A DNA stretch of 64,000 bases, taken from assembly GCF_014898055.3 (NCBI RefSeq), contig NW_023601322.1, forward strand, positions 70,336,740 to 70,400,739, read 5' to 3'. Of the stretch, positions 21,643 to 31,861 are shown one piece after another (the first letter of the stretch is position 1; each line of letters starts with the position of its first letter). The notes under the pieces were generated by a model. The model ran no database searches and had not been told where the DNA came from. It saw only the letters and a program-made list of their open reading frames with translations. The DNA is from Talpa occidentalis. Its lineage: Eukaryota > Chordata > Mammalia > Eulipotyphla > Talpidae. The position numbers and the translations under genes are program-made.

Positions 21643-21655
21643 AAAAGTCACCCTC
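21643..21655. repeat. Left TSD of SINE 4
   Basis: AAAAGTCACCCTC is repeated exactly at 21924-21936, after the SINE tail. Confidence 0.9.
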
Positions 21656-21923
21656 GAGGGCCTTCTCAGTGGCACAGCGGATTGAGTGCAGCACTGTGAA
21701 GCTGTCCACAACCTCTGCAGTGCAGGTTTGACTCGCGGTGAGCCAGGGAGACACCCACATGGTGCAGCAGACCTCTCCTGTCTCGCCTGCTCCTCCCCTC
21801 AGCAGTGCTTTTGGTCCGTCTGCCTGTTCTGCTCCCCGCTCTGCCTCTGGTGAATCCTCTTACCCTCCCGCACCTCTAGCCTGTACCCCAGCTCTTGTAT
21901 AAATAAAATAAATCTTAAAAAAA
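21656..21923 (+). mobile_element. SINE 4: lineage-specific tRNA-derived SINE (sense)
   Basis: Head GGGCCTTCTCAGTGGCACAG, body CAGACCTCTCCTGTCTCGCC and CCCCTCAGCAGTGC, tail AAATAAAATAAATCTT then A. A perfect 13-bp TSD flanks it. It has lost several CpGs relative to SINE 8. Confidence 0.92.
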
Positions 21924-21936
21924 AAAAGTCACCCTC

Positions 21937-22694
21937 AACTGAGAATTGCAGTCACAGTTTCCATTCCTACAGTGTCTGGGACCTCTGATTCAGACAGGCA
22001 AAGGTACTGAGCGGAGATTGGGGGCAGGGAAGTGGCAAGAACATAAATATTATGAATTGGGCCCATAGGTCATCTCTTAGCTTCTGCACTCTGGGTGGCT
22101 CGTCATGATGAAAGAGCTAATTTTCAAGCACAGTGGCCTGGCGGGAGGCCTGGCAGAGCAGGGGTGAGGTCCCAGTTCTGTTTTCTGTGCAACCTGCAAC
22201 AATGGCTGCTCTGGCTTTAGCTGGATTGCAGACTCATCCCCTCTGAGCCTGGCTGGATGGCTCGGGGAGCCTGTTTTGTAAATGGGGAAGAGAAGCAGAA
22301 ATTGCAAAGACTAACCCAGCAATGACTTGTCCTTTGACCTCTTGTCCAGCCTCCTCTACATGCTGTTGTAGACTCAGTGAGATGCAGAGTGCTTCTGAGG
22401 CTTGTGTGTGGGGCAGTGTATATGTGCAATGGGATGGGATGTGCCAGGTGAGGAGGGCCAACACAATATAAGAGGTTATTGTGAACGCAGAACGTACCAG
22501 TAGCCTGTGGTCACCTCCTTGCTCTCCTCCTGAATTGCCTCCTTCAAGTCAGTTCCTATTTTATTTTCAAACTGACATTTCTTCAAGTCACGCATTTCCC
22601 TGGGGTTTCATTTACAAACTGGACTATGGGGTCCTTAATGTCCAAACAACCCATTAAAAGTGTACTGTTAATGAGGGATTTAGTTGGACTCATG
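21937..22694. other. Unique noncoding DNA
   Basis: No supported gene. Sequence is ordinary. Confidence 0.45.
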
Positions 22695-23225
22695 ATGGTA
22701 GACATCTGTAGGAGTCGGGGTTCTCTAGAGAAATAGGACTGATAGGATGGAATTCCCTAAATACACATAGTAAGAAATTGGCTCATGTACTTAGGGGGTG
22801 AGAGGTCCCAATATCAGCAGTTGGCAAGCTGGAGACCCAGGAGAGCTGCTAGTATCATTCCAGTCCAAGTCTGAAGGCCTGAGAGCCAGGACAACCATGA
22901 CTATCAGTTCCAGCCCAAAAGCCATAGGCTGCAGCTCAAAGAAGAGCCACTTCTTCTGTTTAATTACAAAGGTGGAAGACAGAGGACTTAATGTCATAAC
23001 AGAGAGCTTCTTATTCTGCCTTTTGTTCTATTCTGATCTTCACCTGATTGGAGGAGGCCCACCCACATTCAGGAGAGCAATCTGTTTTCTCAGTATACCA
23101 ATGCAGATGTTAATTTTGTCCAGGAACACCCTCACAGATGCACCGAGAATAATTTTGGGTCAAATGTGTCCTTATCTCATGACCTCATCAAGTTTGACCA
23201 TAAAATAGACCATTACACCAGTGAC
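22695..23225. repeat. Old mammalian interspersed repeat (LTR or L1M 3' type, family uncertain)
   Basis: I recognise the ordered blocks GTCGGGGTTCTCTAGAGAAA, AATTGGCTCATGTA, GCAAGCTGGAGACCCAGGAG, CTTTTGTTCTATTCTGATC, GGAGGCCCACCCACATTC, GTCCAGGAACACCCTCACAG and CATAAAATAGACCATTACA as a widespread mammalian repeat. I cannot name its family. The 136-codon frame inside it (22798-23208) is therefore repeat-derived by chance. Confidence 0.55.
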
Positions 23226-24479
23226 CAGCTGACCAGGGAGAGGCTTGTCAGTTTAGGGACCCTTTTTTACTTCCTATTTTGTTTCTTATTCCCAAAGACT
23301 TTCAGGGAGCAAAACAATTTTTTCTTTTTAATATCATGTAGTATATGCAGGTCATGTAGTTTCCAGGAAGGCTGCAAAAGGCGTCGGTGGGGGATGCACA
23401 GCTCTCCACATTTTGATTGCGTGGTCCTGGCACATCTAGCCTGGCTGAGCTGCAGCTACCTCAGCCAGAAAGTGCAGCCATAATAGCACCTGCCCTTTGT
23501 GTTGTTTTGAGGGTGTAGTAACCATGTAAAGTGCTTAGTGACACCCCTTGCCCTGGGCAGGCTGGCTGCTGCTGCAGCCTGTTCTGTGTCAAGGAGACGC
23601 ATACTGGCTGAAGCTGGTGTTTCGGAAGCACCACCATGTGCCTGGTGTGGGGCTAATTGCTTTTTCTTAAAGTGGCCTGTCCCTTGTGGCATTTCCTGTC
23701 AGTAACCAGGTTTAGGTCTTAGGATCTGGTCTTTTCTCTCCCCAGCAGACCACATGGGCCATGTTTTCAGGACTTAGCTTTTGTCATTTAAATGAGAGAT
23801 TTATTTCTTTGGGGAGGAGACAGGTCTGTCTTGGGATGACCTAGGTCAACTGTTACTGTTCTCAGCCCTTCTGTGTCCTGCCATCCCAGAGTGCAGGAGC
23901 GGACAGAGGGCTTGGAGGTGAGGGCCCTGATGTTGACATGGGTGAAGCACATGGCCCCTGGCCAGGATCCCAACACCTCTGCTATTGGCTGCATGGGATC
24001 AACACATTTAGTAAAACCCCAGGGCTGTCCTACAACAGGGTTCCTGGCACATATTCATTGCTCGCCCCAATCATGTCTCGCAAGCAGTTCTCTAATTACC
24101 AGCAAAAAAGTTCAGCCATCAGTTGGATGTCAGGCAGCAGAAAAGGCCATGATGAGCTGCTTCTGCTGCTTCCACCTTAAAAAGCATCACAGGTGGGCAT
24201 GGACAATGCACAGCTAATTCCAAGGCATAATCCTAAGATTTGAGGGGCTTCTGCAGGAAGTGTACATTCATGCTCCTTTTTCTTGCCAAGACATTTTCCT
24301 CCTCTTTTTTTTTTTTTTTTCCTTGTGAATCTGGACTATTTCCTGAGTTACCAAAACCCACTCCAGAAGAGGCGGGTGGACACACCATCACAGGTCTTGG
24401 TGGCTGGCTGGCGAACACCATGTGTTGGGGAACACTGTGCCGGGACTTACCTATTCTGATGTATTTGTTCGGGTTCTTC
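23226..24479. other. Unique noncoding DNA
   Basis: No supported gene. A T run lies at 24304-24320. Confidence 0.4.
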
Positions 24480-24580
24480 AGAGAAACTCTGGGAGCTAAT
24501 GAGGACATTGAGGCACAGACTGGTTACCTGCTTGCCCAAAGTTACACAGTTGTATGTAACATTAAGGCTTAGGCTTGAAG
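24480..24580 (-). repeat. MIR SINE fragment (antisense)
   Basis: GAGGACATTGAGGCACAGAC, TTGCCCAAAGTTACACAG and TTGTATGTAACATTAAGG follow the reverse complement of the MIR core. Confidence 0.65.
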
Positions 24581-25179
24581 AATGTAGTGGCTTATTGGCA
24601 TGGGGAGCCTGCAGCACCATTTTAAGAGCAGAAAGTGTGGGCTTCTTCCTCCGAATTTCCTTCCTCTTTCCTGGGAGATTGAGACCAAGTTTTTCAAGCA
24701 GTGGTGTGTCAGTTTTCCTGATGGCAAAATTGATGCAGTTGTGCTGGCTTTGTCAGCCTCATATATTGAAGGCTCCCTTGTGTCATAGTTAAGATTTACT
24801 TTCTAATTTTCGTGGCTTAAGATTATGAGACTAAGCCTTTATTATTAGATCAGAAAAATAAAAATGTCAAAAACTTGGAGTTACATCGTTCTGTCTGGTA
24901 GCACTTAGTTGACGGGGGTATGTCAGATAATGGTAGCTGGAGTTGACACTAAGCATGGACTGCGACCTTGCAGGGGGATAGGAGGCGATACCCTCATGGA
25001 ATTTTTAAAAACCACCGTTTGTCGGTGCACCCGTGTTTCCCTTTTCACGCTTGGGAAGTGGTGGAGCTGGGACAGGACAGCCACTGGATCGAGAGTGTGT
25101 TCTCTTTACCCCTGTGTTCTGGCCCTTCCACAATAGGCAACACAGCACGTGGACTTTTTGAAAGGTTCCATTTAAGTCA
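24581..25179. other. Unique noncoding DNA
   Basis: No gene. Part of 24990-25110 may be a decayed antisense MIR. Confidence 0.35.
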
Positions 25180-25680
25180 ATGATGAATACAAATGATTAT
25201 TCTTTAGACTTCAGGTGAAGTATATTCAGAGCAAGGCTCTTTTGGACAATACCTCATCCAAAATAATTAGGTTTGCAATATGAATTAAAATGCACCCTGT
25301 TTGAGGATGTCCCAAGAGAAATTACCTGGTTGATTTTTACAGTGGGCATAAACACAATGGAATGATAGATGAAACAAATTCAGGTAATCTCTGGATTAAA
25401 ATTCTGAACAGTCAAAGAGCATCTTTTGCGAAAGGTTGAATCTCCTGATAAGCTCCAAAGTATATTCCCTCCTTATTTAAGAATATGTGTTGGCAGGTTT
25501 AACAAGATCTTGGCACATTCTAATTTGAGATTTATTACAAGATGTGCATGTTTAATAGGGGCTTAATTATTCATATCCACATCTTCCTGACAGTAACTTA
25601 CTTCAGCTGTAGATAAATTCCTGGTGCATTGGGAAATATTGGCTCCTACTGTTGAAAAATTCCAGTGAAAGGAAAATTAA
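25180..25680. other. Candidate conserved noncoding element
   Basis: A repeat-free, AT-rich 500-bp block with clustered developmental-factor-type words: CAAAATAATTAGG (TAATTA core, 25259), AACACAATGGAA (SOX-like, 25352), TTAATTATTCATATC (25564) and AATTAAAATG (25283). No repeat family fits and no open frame is coherent. A distal enhancer is plausible but unproven. Confidence 0.3.
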
Positions 25681-25779
25681 GTGTATATGCAGGCAATTAC
25701 CCAGGATGACCAGCTCTGCTTGGCTGGAGTGCGTAGGTCCCCGAGTCCCTTGCTGGGCTTGCCCAGCCCTTCTGTCACC

Positions 25780-25930
25780 CTGGGCTGGGAGGCAGAGAGC
25801 CCAGACTCTGAGGTCAGTTCCAGTCATGTTGTAAGGGTGAGTGCCCCTGGGCTGATTCTTAGTCTCTGGGTCTCTCATTTTTTGCAGACATGAGAATGAA
25901 TTGAAATATCTTGTGAAGTAAGGCATTTGA
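25780..25930 (+). repeat. MIR SINE fragment
   Basis: AGAGCCCAGACTCTGAGGTC, CCCTGGGCTGATTCTTAGTC, TCTGGGTCTCTCATTTTTTG and CAGACATGAGAATGA follow the MIR core in sense orientation. Confidence 0.55.
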
Positions 25931-26059
25931 GGTGTGGTATTCCCATAGCTCCCCCTCTTTTTTCTCCTCCCGTCATCCATTCCTTTGAGTCCATTTGTCC
26001 AAAGCTCTTGGAGAAAACATGGTAATTATTTTCTAAAGAAAACAAAAAATGGGCCAGTG

Positions 26060-26180
26060 CGGTACTGGTGAAAATACAGAAAGTCCTCATGTAATATCAT
26101 CAATAGGTTTTTGAAAACTGCAACTTTAAGTGAAACAACCAGTGAATACAGGTTCTCAGATATTGTCTGTTCCTTGAATG
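26060..26180. mobile_element. Tigger-type (MER44/Tigger7-like) terminal fragment
   Basis: CAGAAAGTCCTCATGTAATA, TCATCAATAGGTTTTTGAAA and ACTGCAACTTTAAGTGAAAC match the start of the same MITE family as 10125-10350. Confidence 0.55.
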
Positions 26181-26359
26181 GTGGCTGGGATTTTTTTTTT
26201 TTTCTCCATCAACACTATAATAAAACAATACTGGATGAAATGACATTATTTGGGCACCTGCTGCATAGGGAAATAGGCACTCCCAAATACTGCTCATGGG
26301 CATGAACTTCTTCTGCCTTTTTAGGGGTAACCTTATTGATAAAAGGCCTCAGGGCCTTT

Positions 26360-26690
26360 ACACTGGATGTTTCCTCTTCCTGAAATGCTTTACTCACACT
26401 GTCTGCATGACTGGCTTAGTCCAACCTTTGGCTCCGAAGTGACTTTCTCAGAGATCTATGCTGGCTACCCCGTGTAAATTAACTGCTAATCAGTACAGGT
26501 TTCTTCACCCTGCCTTGTAGTCTACAGAGGTGACATTCATTGTTACATATCCGTGTGGAAGGTATGTCCCATTTCCTATATAAATGTGAGTTCCAGGAAG
26601 GCAGAGTCTTTGATCCGTCCCTTGCTGTCTACCCAGCACGCTCTCTTCACAGTTAAGTGCTGGATAAAAATTCACTGAATAATATCATGA
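26360..26690 (+). repeat. L2 3' end (sense)
   Basis: Ordered blocks TTCCTCTTCCTGAAATGC, GACTGGCTTAGTCCAACC, GTGAGTTCCAGGAAGGCAGA, GTCTACCCAGCACGC and TGGATAAAAATTCACTGAAT follow the 3' portion of L2. It is about 330 bp and one of the longer L2 pieces in the window. Confidence 0.75.
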
Positions 26691-27470
26691 AAAGTTATTG
26701 CACTCATTTTTTTTTTGGATGAACATTCCAGAGAACCAGGCTTTTAGCTCTCAGGAACCATATATGTGCTATTAGTTTGAGCATAAGCATAGGTGCCTTC
26801 AAGAAGTGTCTGGACATGAGATCTGGCTCCTTTGAAAAGGAGGGTGTGGGGTATTTGTCCTGGCATCAAAGAACAAGGGACAAGGAATCCAGTGGTTGCA
26901 AAACAGGTGACTTGTCTGTGGCAGAAAGGTGAAATTTCCCTGAGTTGAGAAGGGCTGGCTTGCAAGGGAGAGCATGTGTGTTTTCATCCATCAATGACAT
27001 TTATCAAGAGAGAATAGCATAGGGGGTTGGTAGGTAGTTTTTTTTAAATCAAGGAATTTTATTTTCATTATTTAAATTACAGAATTATGCCATTAATATT
27101 TCTCTTTAAAAATACTGTAATATTACTCATACAATGAAAGGTTCTTGACTGCCACATATCCAATTGCCTACACCTTCCCCATTTCCCTCCCCTGGTTCCA
27201 CCCCAGAATGGCAGCACTGTTAGCCAGACACACTCTGTGCTCTCACATACACATACATCAGATTCAAGGTGAGAAGGATGTTTGGAAAACGTTTAGCTTC
27301 TTTGTGAGGAAGCAGCTCATAATGCTTTTGGGATTGAGCACCCAAACTTTTCTATAAGGCTCAGCGATGGTGTTGCTTTATGCTCTGTCTCCTTAGAAGT
27401 TAAATTTTGCCAGGGGGAAGCCTGCTTGTGAAACCTGATTGTTTTGAGGTTCCCAGCTTGGACAGGAAGG
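26691..27470. other. Unique noncoding DNA
   Basis: No gene. The part 27045-27130 is AT-rich and may be an old L1 3' end, not firmly assignable. Confidence 0.4.
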
Positions 27471-27602
27471 ATAGCTTTATTTTCTTGATGAAACTATACA
27501 ACATGAAATCTACCTTCTTAAAACTTTTAATATGCAGTACACTGTTACCTGTTTATTCTTGATAAAACTATACAACATGAAATCTGTCTTCTTAAAACTT
27601 TT
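27471..27602 (-). repeat. Old L1M 3'-region fragment with 74-bp tandem duplication
   Basis: GAAACTATACAACATGAAAT, CTACCTTCTTAAAAC and TTTTAATATGCAGTACAC resemble the antisense L1M 3' region. The block starting TTCTTGAT at 27482 is repeated from 27556. The second copy is interrupted after 27602 by SINE 5 and completes at 27918-27931. Confidence 0.6.
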
Positions 27603-27902
27603 TTTTTTTAGATAACTTTTTTTTTTTAAGATTTATTTATTCATTTATTTATACAAGCACTGGGTACAGTCAGAAGCGCGGGAGGGTGAGAGAATTCACA
27701 GAGCCAGAGCGGGGAGCAGAGCAGGCAGAAGGACCGAAGTACACTGCTGAGGGGAGCAGCGGGTGGCAGGAGAGGTCTGCGTGCCATGTGGGACCCTCCT
27801 CTGGTGGCCAGGGAGCAGCCGGGGATCGAACCAGCACTGCAGAGGCTGTGGGCAGCTTCGCAACCCAGTGCTCAACCGCTGTGCCACCGGGGAGGCCCCA
27901 AC
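27603..27902 (-). mobile_element. SINE 5: lineage-specific tRNA-derived SINE (antisense), younger subfamily
   Basis: T-run and AAGATTTATTTATTC, then CACTGGGTACAGTCAGAAGC, AGGTCTGCGTGCCATGTGGG, GGGGATCGAACC (box B reversed) and CCACCGGGGAGGCCC at the head. TSD CTTCTTAAAACTTTT is exact at 27588-27602 and 27903-27917. It shares diagnostic blocks with SINE 8 ('cagtcagaagcgcggg', no 'gag' before 'acagg'), so they form one subfamily. Confidence 0.92.
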
Positions 27903-28040
27903 CTTCTTAAAACTTTTAATATGCAGTACACATTTCTAGCAGATCCGTAGAACTTTTTCATCTTATGTGACTGAAACTCTGTACCTGTACAGTGTCAGCT
28001 CTCCATTTCTCCTTACAAGCTGGAAACCACATGTAAGTTG
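27903..28040 (-). repeat. Old L1M 3'-region fragment, continuation after SINE 5
   Basis: Continues with ATATGCAGTACACATTTCTA, CCGTAGAACTTTTTCATCTT and GACTGAAACTCTGTACCTGT, the antisense L1M 3' region. Confidence 0.65.
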
Positions 28041-28078
28041 TAGCTACCTTGTTTATTTCTTTTATTTTTTATTTTTTT

Positions 28079-28206
28079 TTACTTAAAATACTTTAAAAAT
28101 AATACTGACATTAGGAAAATAATGGGAAACCTAGAAAAAATATAATAAAGAAACTAACAGTCTCTCATAATTCCACCACCCAGATAGAGTTATATACTTT
28201 CTTTTT
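28079..28206. repeat. Old L1-type 3'-end repeat (truncated)
   Basis: ATAATGGGAAACCTAG, AATATAATAAAGAAAC and CATAATTCCACCACCCAGAT belong to the same old repeat as 17395-17640. It is cut off on the right by the younger L1 3' end. Confidence 0.5.
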
Positions 28207-28517
28207 TTAAATATTTTATTTTATATAATTCTTACATCATTTTTCATTTTTGCACAATGTATGCATTTTCATTTTGGTTATATTCCCCATACAATTGCAC
28301 CCCTCCTTATTTTGACCCTAATCCTTCCTCTCCCTTCCCTTCCCCTGTGCCCCGCCCCCCCAGTGTGTCTCTGGCTTATAGTTGCTTGTTGATTTTGATT
28401 TTTACTTTATTATAATTAGTCTTTTTCCTGGTCCCTTATTTAGGTTTTCTAAATTTCTGCTATGAGTGAGACCATCCGGTATTTTCCTTTTTCTTTCTGA
28501 CTTATTTCGCTGAGCAT
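28207..28517 (-). mobile_element. Young LINE-1 3' end (antisense, 5'-truncated)
   Basis: On the minus strand this carries the end of ORF2 (AGCGAAATAAGTCAGAAAGA and ACCGGATGGTCTCACTCATA), the AATAAGGGACCAGGAAAA segment, the G-rich 3' UTR tract (C-rich at 28320-28362 on plus) and the terminal AATTATATAAAATAAAATAT. It matches the L1 at 1544-2453 closely over their shared ORF2 end. It is only about 310 bp long and ends where SINE 6 begins. It looks like an independent short insertion beside, not part of, the older L1M that follows. Confidence 0.85.
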
Positions 28518-28529
28518 TTATTTCTTTTA

Positions 28530-28815
28530 AAGGAAATATTTATTCATTTATTTATTTTGGTGCAGAGGAACTGGGGTGTAGGTCAGAGGCATGTGGGGGG
28601 TGTGTGTGTGAGAGAGGATTTACCAGAGACAGAGTGGGGAGCAGAATAGGCAGATCTACTGAAATACACTGCTGAGGGGAGCAGCGGGAGAGACAGGAGA
28701 GGTCTGCCTCGCCGTGTGGATTAGTGGCCTGGTGGGGGGATTGAACTCCTGCCCCAGTGGCTGGCAATAGCTTGATAGAGCTGAGACTTTATCCCCTGTG
28801 CCACCAGGGAAGCCC
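28530..28815 (-). mobile_element. SINE 6: lineage-specific tRNA-derived SINE (antisense)
   Basis: ATTTATTCATTTATTTATTT, GAACTGGGGTGTAGGTCAGA, ACACTGCTGAGGGGAGCAGC and a head CCACCAGGGAAGCCC. It lies exactly at the boundary between the young L1 3' end and the old L1M body. No clear TSD was found. Confidence 0.85.
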
Positions 28816-29864
28816 TCACCCTGTTCTTTCCTTTGCTGTGCAGAAGCCTTTAAGCCTGACACAATTCTACCAGTAGATTTTTTCTTGTCTTTTATATCCA
28901 AGACATCATTGCCAAGACTAGTGTTGTGCCACTTTCTTTCTTTGTTTCCTTCTAGATGTTTTAGAGTTCCAGATTGTATATTTAAGTCTTTAATCCATTT
29001 TGAGTTGATTCTTGCCTGTGATATAAAGTAAAGGCCCATTTTCATTCTTTTGCATGTGAATATCCAATTTTCCCAATGCTCTTTTTGAAGAGAGTCTCTC
29101 ACCACTGTATAGTCTGGGCACCTTTGTCAAAAATCATTTGACCGTGTACTCATGGGTTTAGTTGTGGGTTCTGTCTCTATGTCAGTACCATTTTGTTTGG
29201 ATTATTGCCACTTTGTAGTTGGTTGTGAAGTCAGGAAGTTTGAGGTCTTCAACTTTGCTCTTTCTCAGGCTTGTTTTGGCTATTTGGGATCCTTTGTGGT
29301 TCCATATGCATTATAGATTTTTGTTATATTCAGAAAATGCCTTGGGACTTCAAAAGGGATTGCACTGAATCTTTGGTTTGGGGAAGTATGACACTTTAAC
29401 AATATACATTCTTCCAACTCTTTGAATACAGCGTGTCTATAATTTCCTTCAGCAGTTTTTGTAGTTTACAGCATTAAGACCTTTCATATCCTTACTTAAG
29501 CTTACTTCCAAGTATTTTATTTTTTAATGCTTTTGTGAATGGGATTGTTTACTTAAATTTCTTTTCAGATTGTTTGTCATTAGTGTGTAGAATGTAGTTA
29601 GTGTAAAAATGCAACTGATTGCTGTCCATTGATTTCATGTCCTGCAGCTTTGCTGAGTCAGTTTATTAGTTCTAACTAATAATGTTTGTGGATTCTCTTG
29701 GCATACAAGAACATGTCATCTGTGAACAGAAAATTTTACTACTTTTTTTTAATTGGATGCCTTTTATTTCTTTTTCTTGACTAATTCTCTGGCTGGAATT
29801 TTCAGTACCATATTGAATAATAGTGGCTTGTTTTGCTCATTAGTTTAGATGAAATGTTTTGAGG

Positions 29865-30127
29865 GTTTTTTTTAAGATTTATTTATGCATATAAGAGCTG
29901 GGGTACAGGCCAGAGATGTGGGGTGTGAGAGGATTCACCAGAGACAGAGTGGGGAGCAGAACAGGCGGATATACTGAAATACACTGCTGAGTCAGTGGGT
30001 GAGTCAGGAGAGGTCTACAGTGCCATGTGGGTCACCTCCACAGGTTGGGGATTGAACTCATGCTGCAGTGGATGTGGATAGCTTCATAGGTGCTGTGTCT
30101 TAATCCCTGGCACCACGAAGGAGGCCC
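29865..30127 (-). mobile_element. SINE 7: lineage-specific tRNA-derived SINE (antisense)
   Basis: TTTTTTTTAAGATTTATTTA, GAGCTGGGGTACAGGCCAGA, ACACTGCTGAGTCAGTGGG and head CACCACGAAGGAGGCCC. Inserted into the RT-encoding part of the old L1M, which resumes with AGCTTTCAGTTTTTTAAC. Confidence 0.88.
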
Positions 30128-31488
30128 CAGCTTTCAGTTTTTTAACATTGAGTTTGTTAACTCTGGGCTATTCATATATGGCATTTATTTTGTTGAGATA
30201 ATTTCCTTCTATTTCTACTTTGTCGAAACTTTTAATTATGAAAGGGCATTGAATTTTGTCATATTTTGCATCTATTGAAATGGTTACGTGACCATTAACC
30301 TTAGCCTATCACTCACATTGATACATCCAACAGATGAAAACTATGCTTGCATCTGAGCGATAGATGCCACTTAAATGTGGGGTGTGATCCTGTTAATGTA
30401 ATGTACTGAATTCAGATTGATAGTATTTCATTTAGGATTTTTGCAGTTATTTTCATGAGGGACGTAGGCCTGTAGTTTTATTTTCTTGTAGTATCTTTGT
30501 CTTACTTTGGTATAAGGGTAATGCTGCCTCATAAAATGAATTTGGAATTTTTGTTCTTCAATATTATAGAAGAGTTTGAGAAGGACTGGTATTAATTCTT
30601 CAAATGTTTACAATTTCCCAGTGAAGTTACCTGGTCTTGTGCTTTTCTTTTAGCAGAGGTTTTTGATTACTAATTCAGTCTCTTTACTCATTATAGATCT
30701 GTTCAGATCTTATTTACTTCTTAGTTCAGTCTTTGTACATAGTGAGTTTCTAGGCATTTCTCCGTTGAATTTGTATTATACAATTTATTGACATAAAACT
30801 ACACAGAATGCTGTCTTATAATTCTTTCTGTTCTACAGAGTCAATGGTCAGGTCCCTCGCTTTTGTTCTGATTTTAATAATTGATAATTTTTGTCTTTAT
30901 TGAGCTAAAGGTTTGTCAAACTTGTTAACTGTTTCAAAAAACCAGCTCTCAGTTTCACCAGTTTTTTCTATTTTTCTCTTTTTACTTTTTTACTTTAGTT
31001 CTGCTCCAATCTTTATTTCCTCCCTTCTACTACTATGAGTTTATTTTATTTTTTCCCATAGTTCCTTGCAGTGTAATGTCACGTTGTTTGTTCAAGTTCT
31101 TTCTCCTTTTGAAAAGTAGGCATTTATAGCATAACTTCCCTTTTAATACTGCTGTTGCTTTATCCCGTAAGTTTTGGTATGTGTGTGTGTGCTTGTGCAT
31201 GTAAACAAATAAATATTTAGGTCTCAATATATTTTCTAATCGTCCTTTTGATTTCTTTTACCCATTGCTTCTTCAGGAGCATATTATTTATTTTGCACAT
31301 ATTTTTTTCATTTTTCTTTGTATTTGATTGCTGGTTTTACCTCACTTAAGTTTAAAAGATATTTGAAAGGATTTCAGTGTTAAATTTAAGAATTTTTTTA
31401 AATCTAACGTGTGCTATCCTTAAGATTCTGTGTGTTTTTGAGAAGAATATAACATATTCTGTTACTGTTAGACTGTTCTGTATTTATT

Positions 31489-31505
31489 AGGTCTCTTTGG
31501 TTTTA
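31489..31505. repeat. Left TSD of SINE 8
   Basis: AGGTCTCTTTGGTTTTA is repeated without mismatch at 31862-31878. Confidence 0.92.
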
Positions 31506-31861
31506 TTTTATTTTTTTTTTTTAAATCTTTTTTTTTTATTTTTTTATTATTTTTTTTTTTTTTATAGAGGCATGTTTTATTTATTTATTTTGTTTGTTTG
31601 TTTGTTTTGTTTATACATGCACTGGGTACAGTCAGAAGCGCGGGAGGGTGAGAGAACTCACCAGAGCCAGAGCGGGGAGCAGAGCAGGCAGAAGGACCGA
31701 AGTACACTGCTGAGGGGAGCAGCGGGCGGCAGGAGAGGTCTGCGCGCCATGTGGGATCCTCCGCCGGTGGCCGGGAAGCAGCCGGGGATCGAACCGGCGC
31801 CGCAGAGGCCGCGGGCAGCTTCGCAACCCAGCGCTCAACCGCTGCGCCACCGGGGAGGCCC
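31506..31861 (-). mobile_element. SINE 8: youngest-looking tRNA-derived SINE (antisense)
   Basis: A T-rich, TTTG-repeated tail (31506-31613), then CACTGGGTACAGTCAGAAGC, GGGCGGCAGGAGAGGTCTGC, GGGGATCGAACCGGCG (box B reversed) and CAACCGCTGCGCCACCGGGG (box A reversed). It keeps most CpGs (for example CCGCGGGCAGCTTCGCAACC), so methylation decay has barely begun. A perfect 17-bp TSD flanks it. This copy is closest to a source-gene sequence. The 150- and 98-codon open frames crossing it are SINE-derived and not genes. Confidence 0.94.

Noticed and set aside
22798..23208. 136-codon frame
   Set aside because: Lies within an old interspersed repeat.
31760..31861. Possible tRNA gene
   Set aside because: Box A and box B are present, but the sequence is the head of a SINE with a long non-tRNA body, A-tail and TSD. 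I could not draw a cloverleaf acceptor stem.
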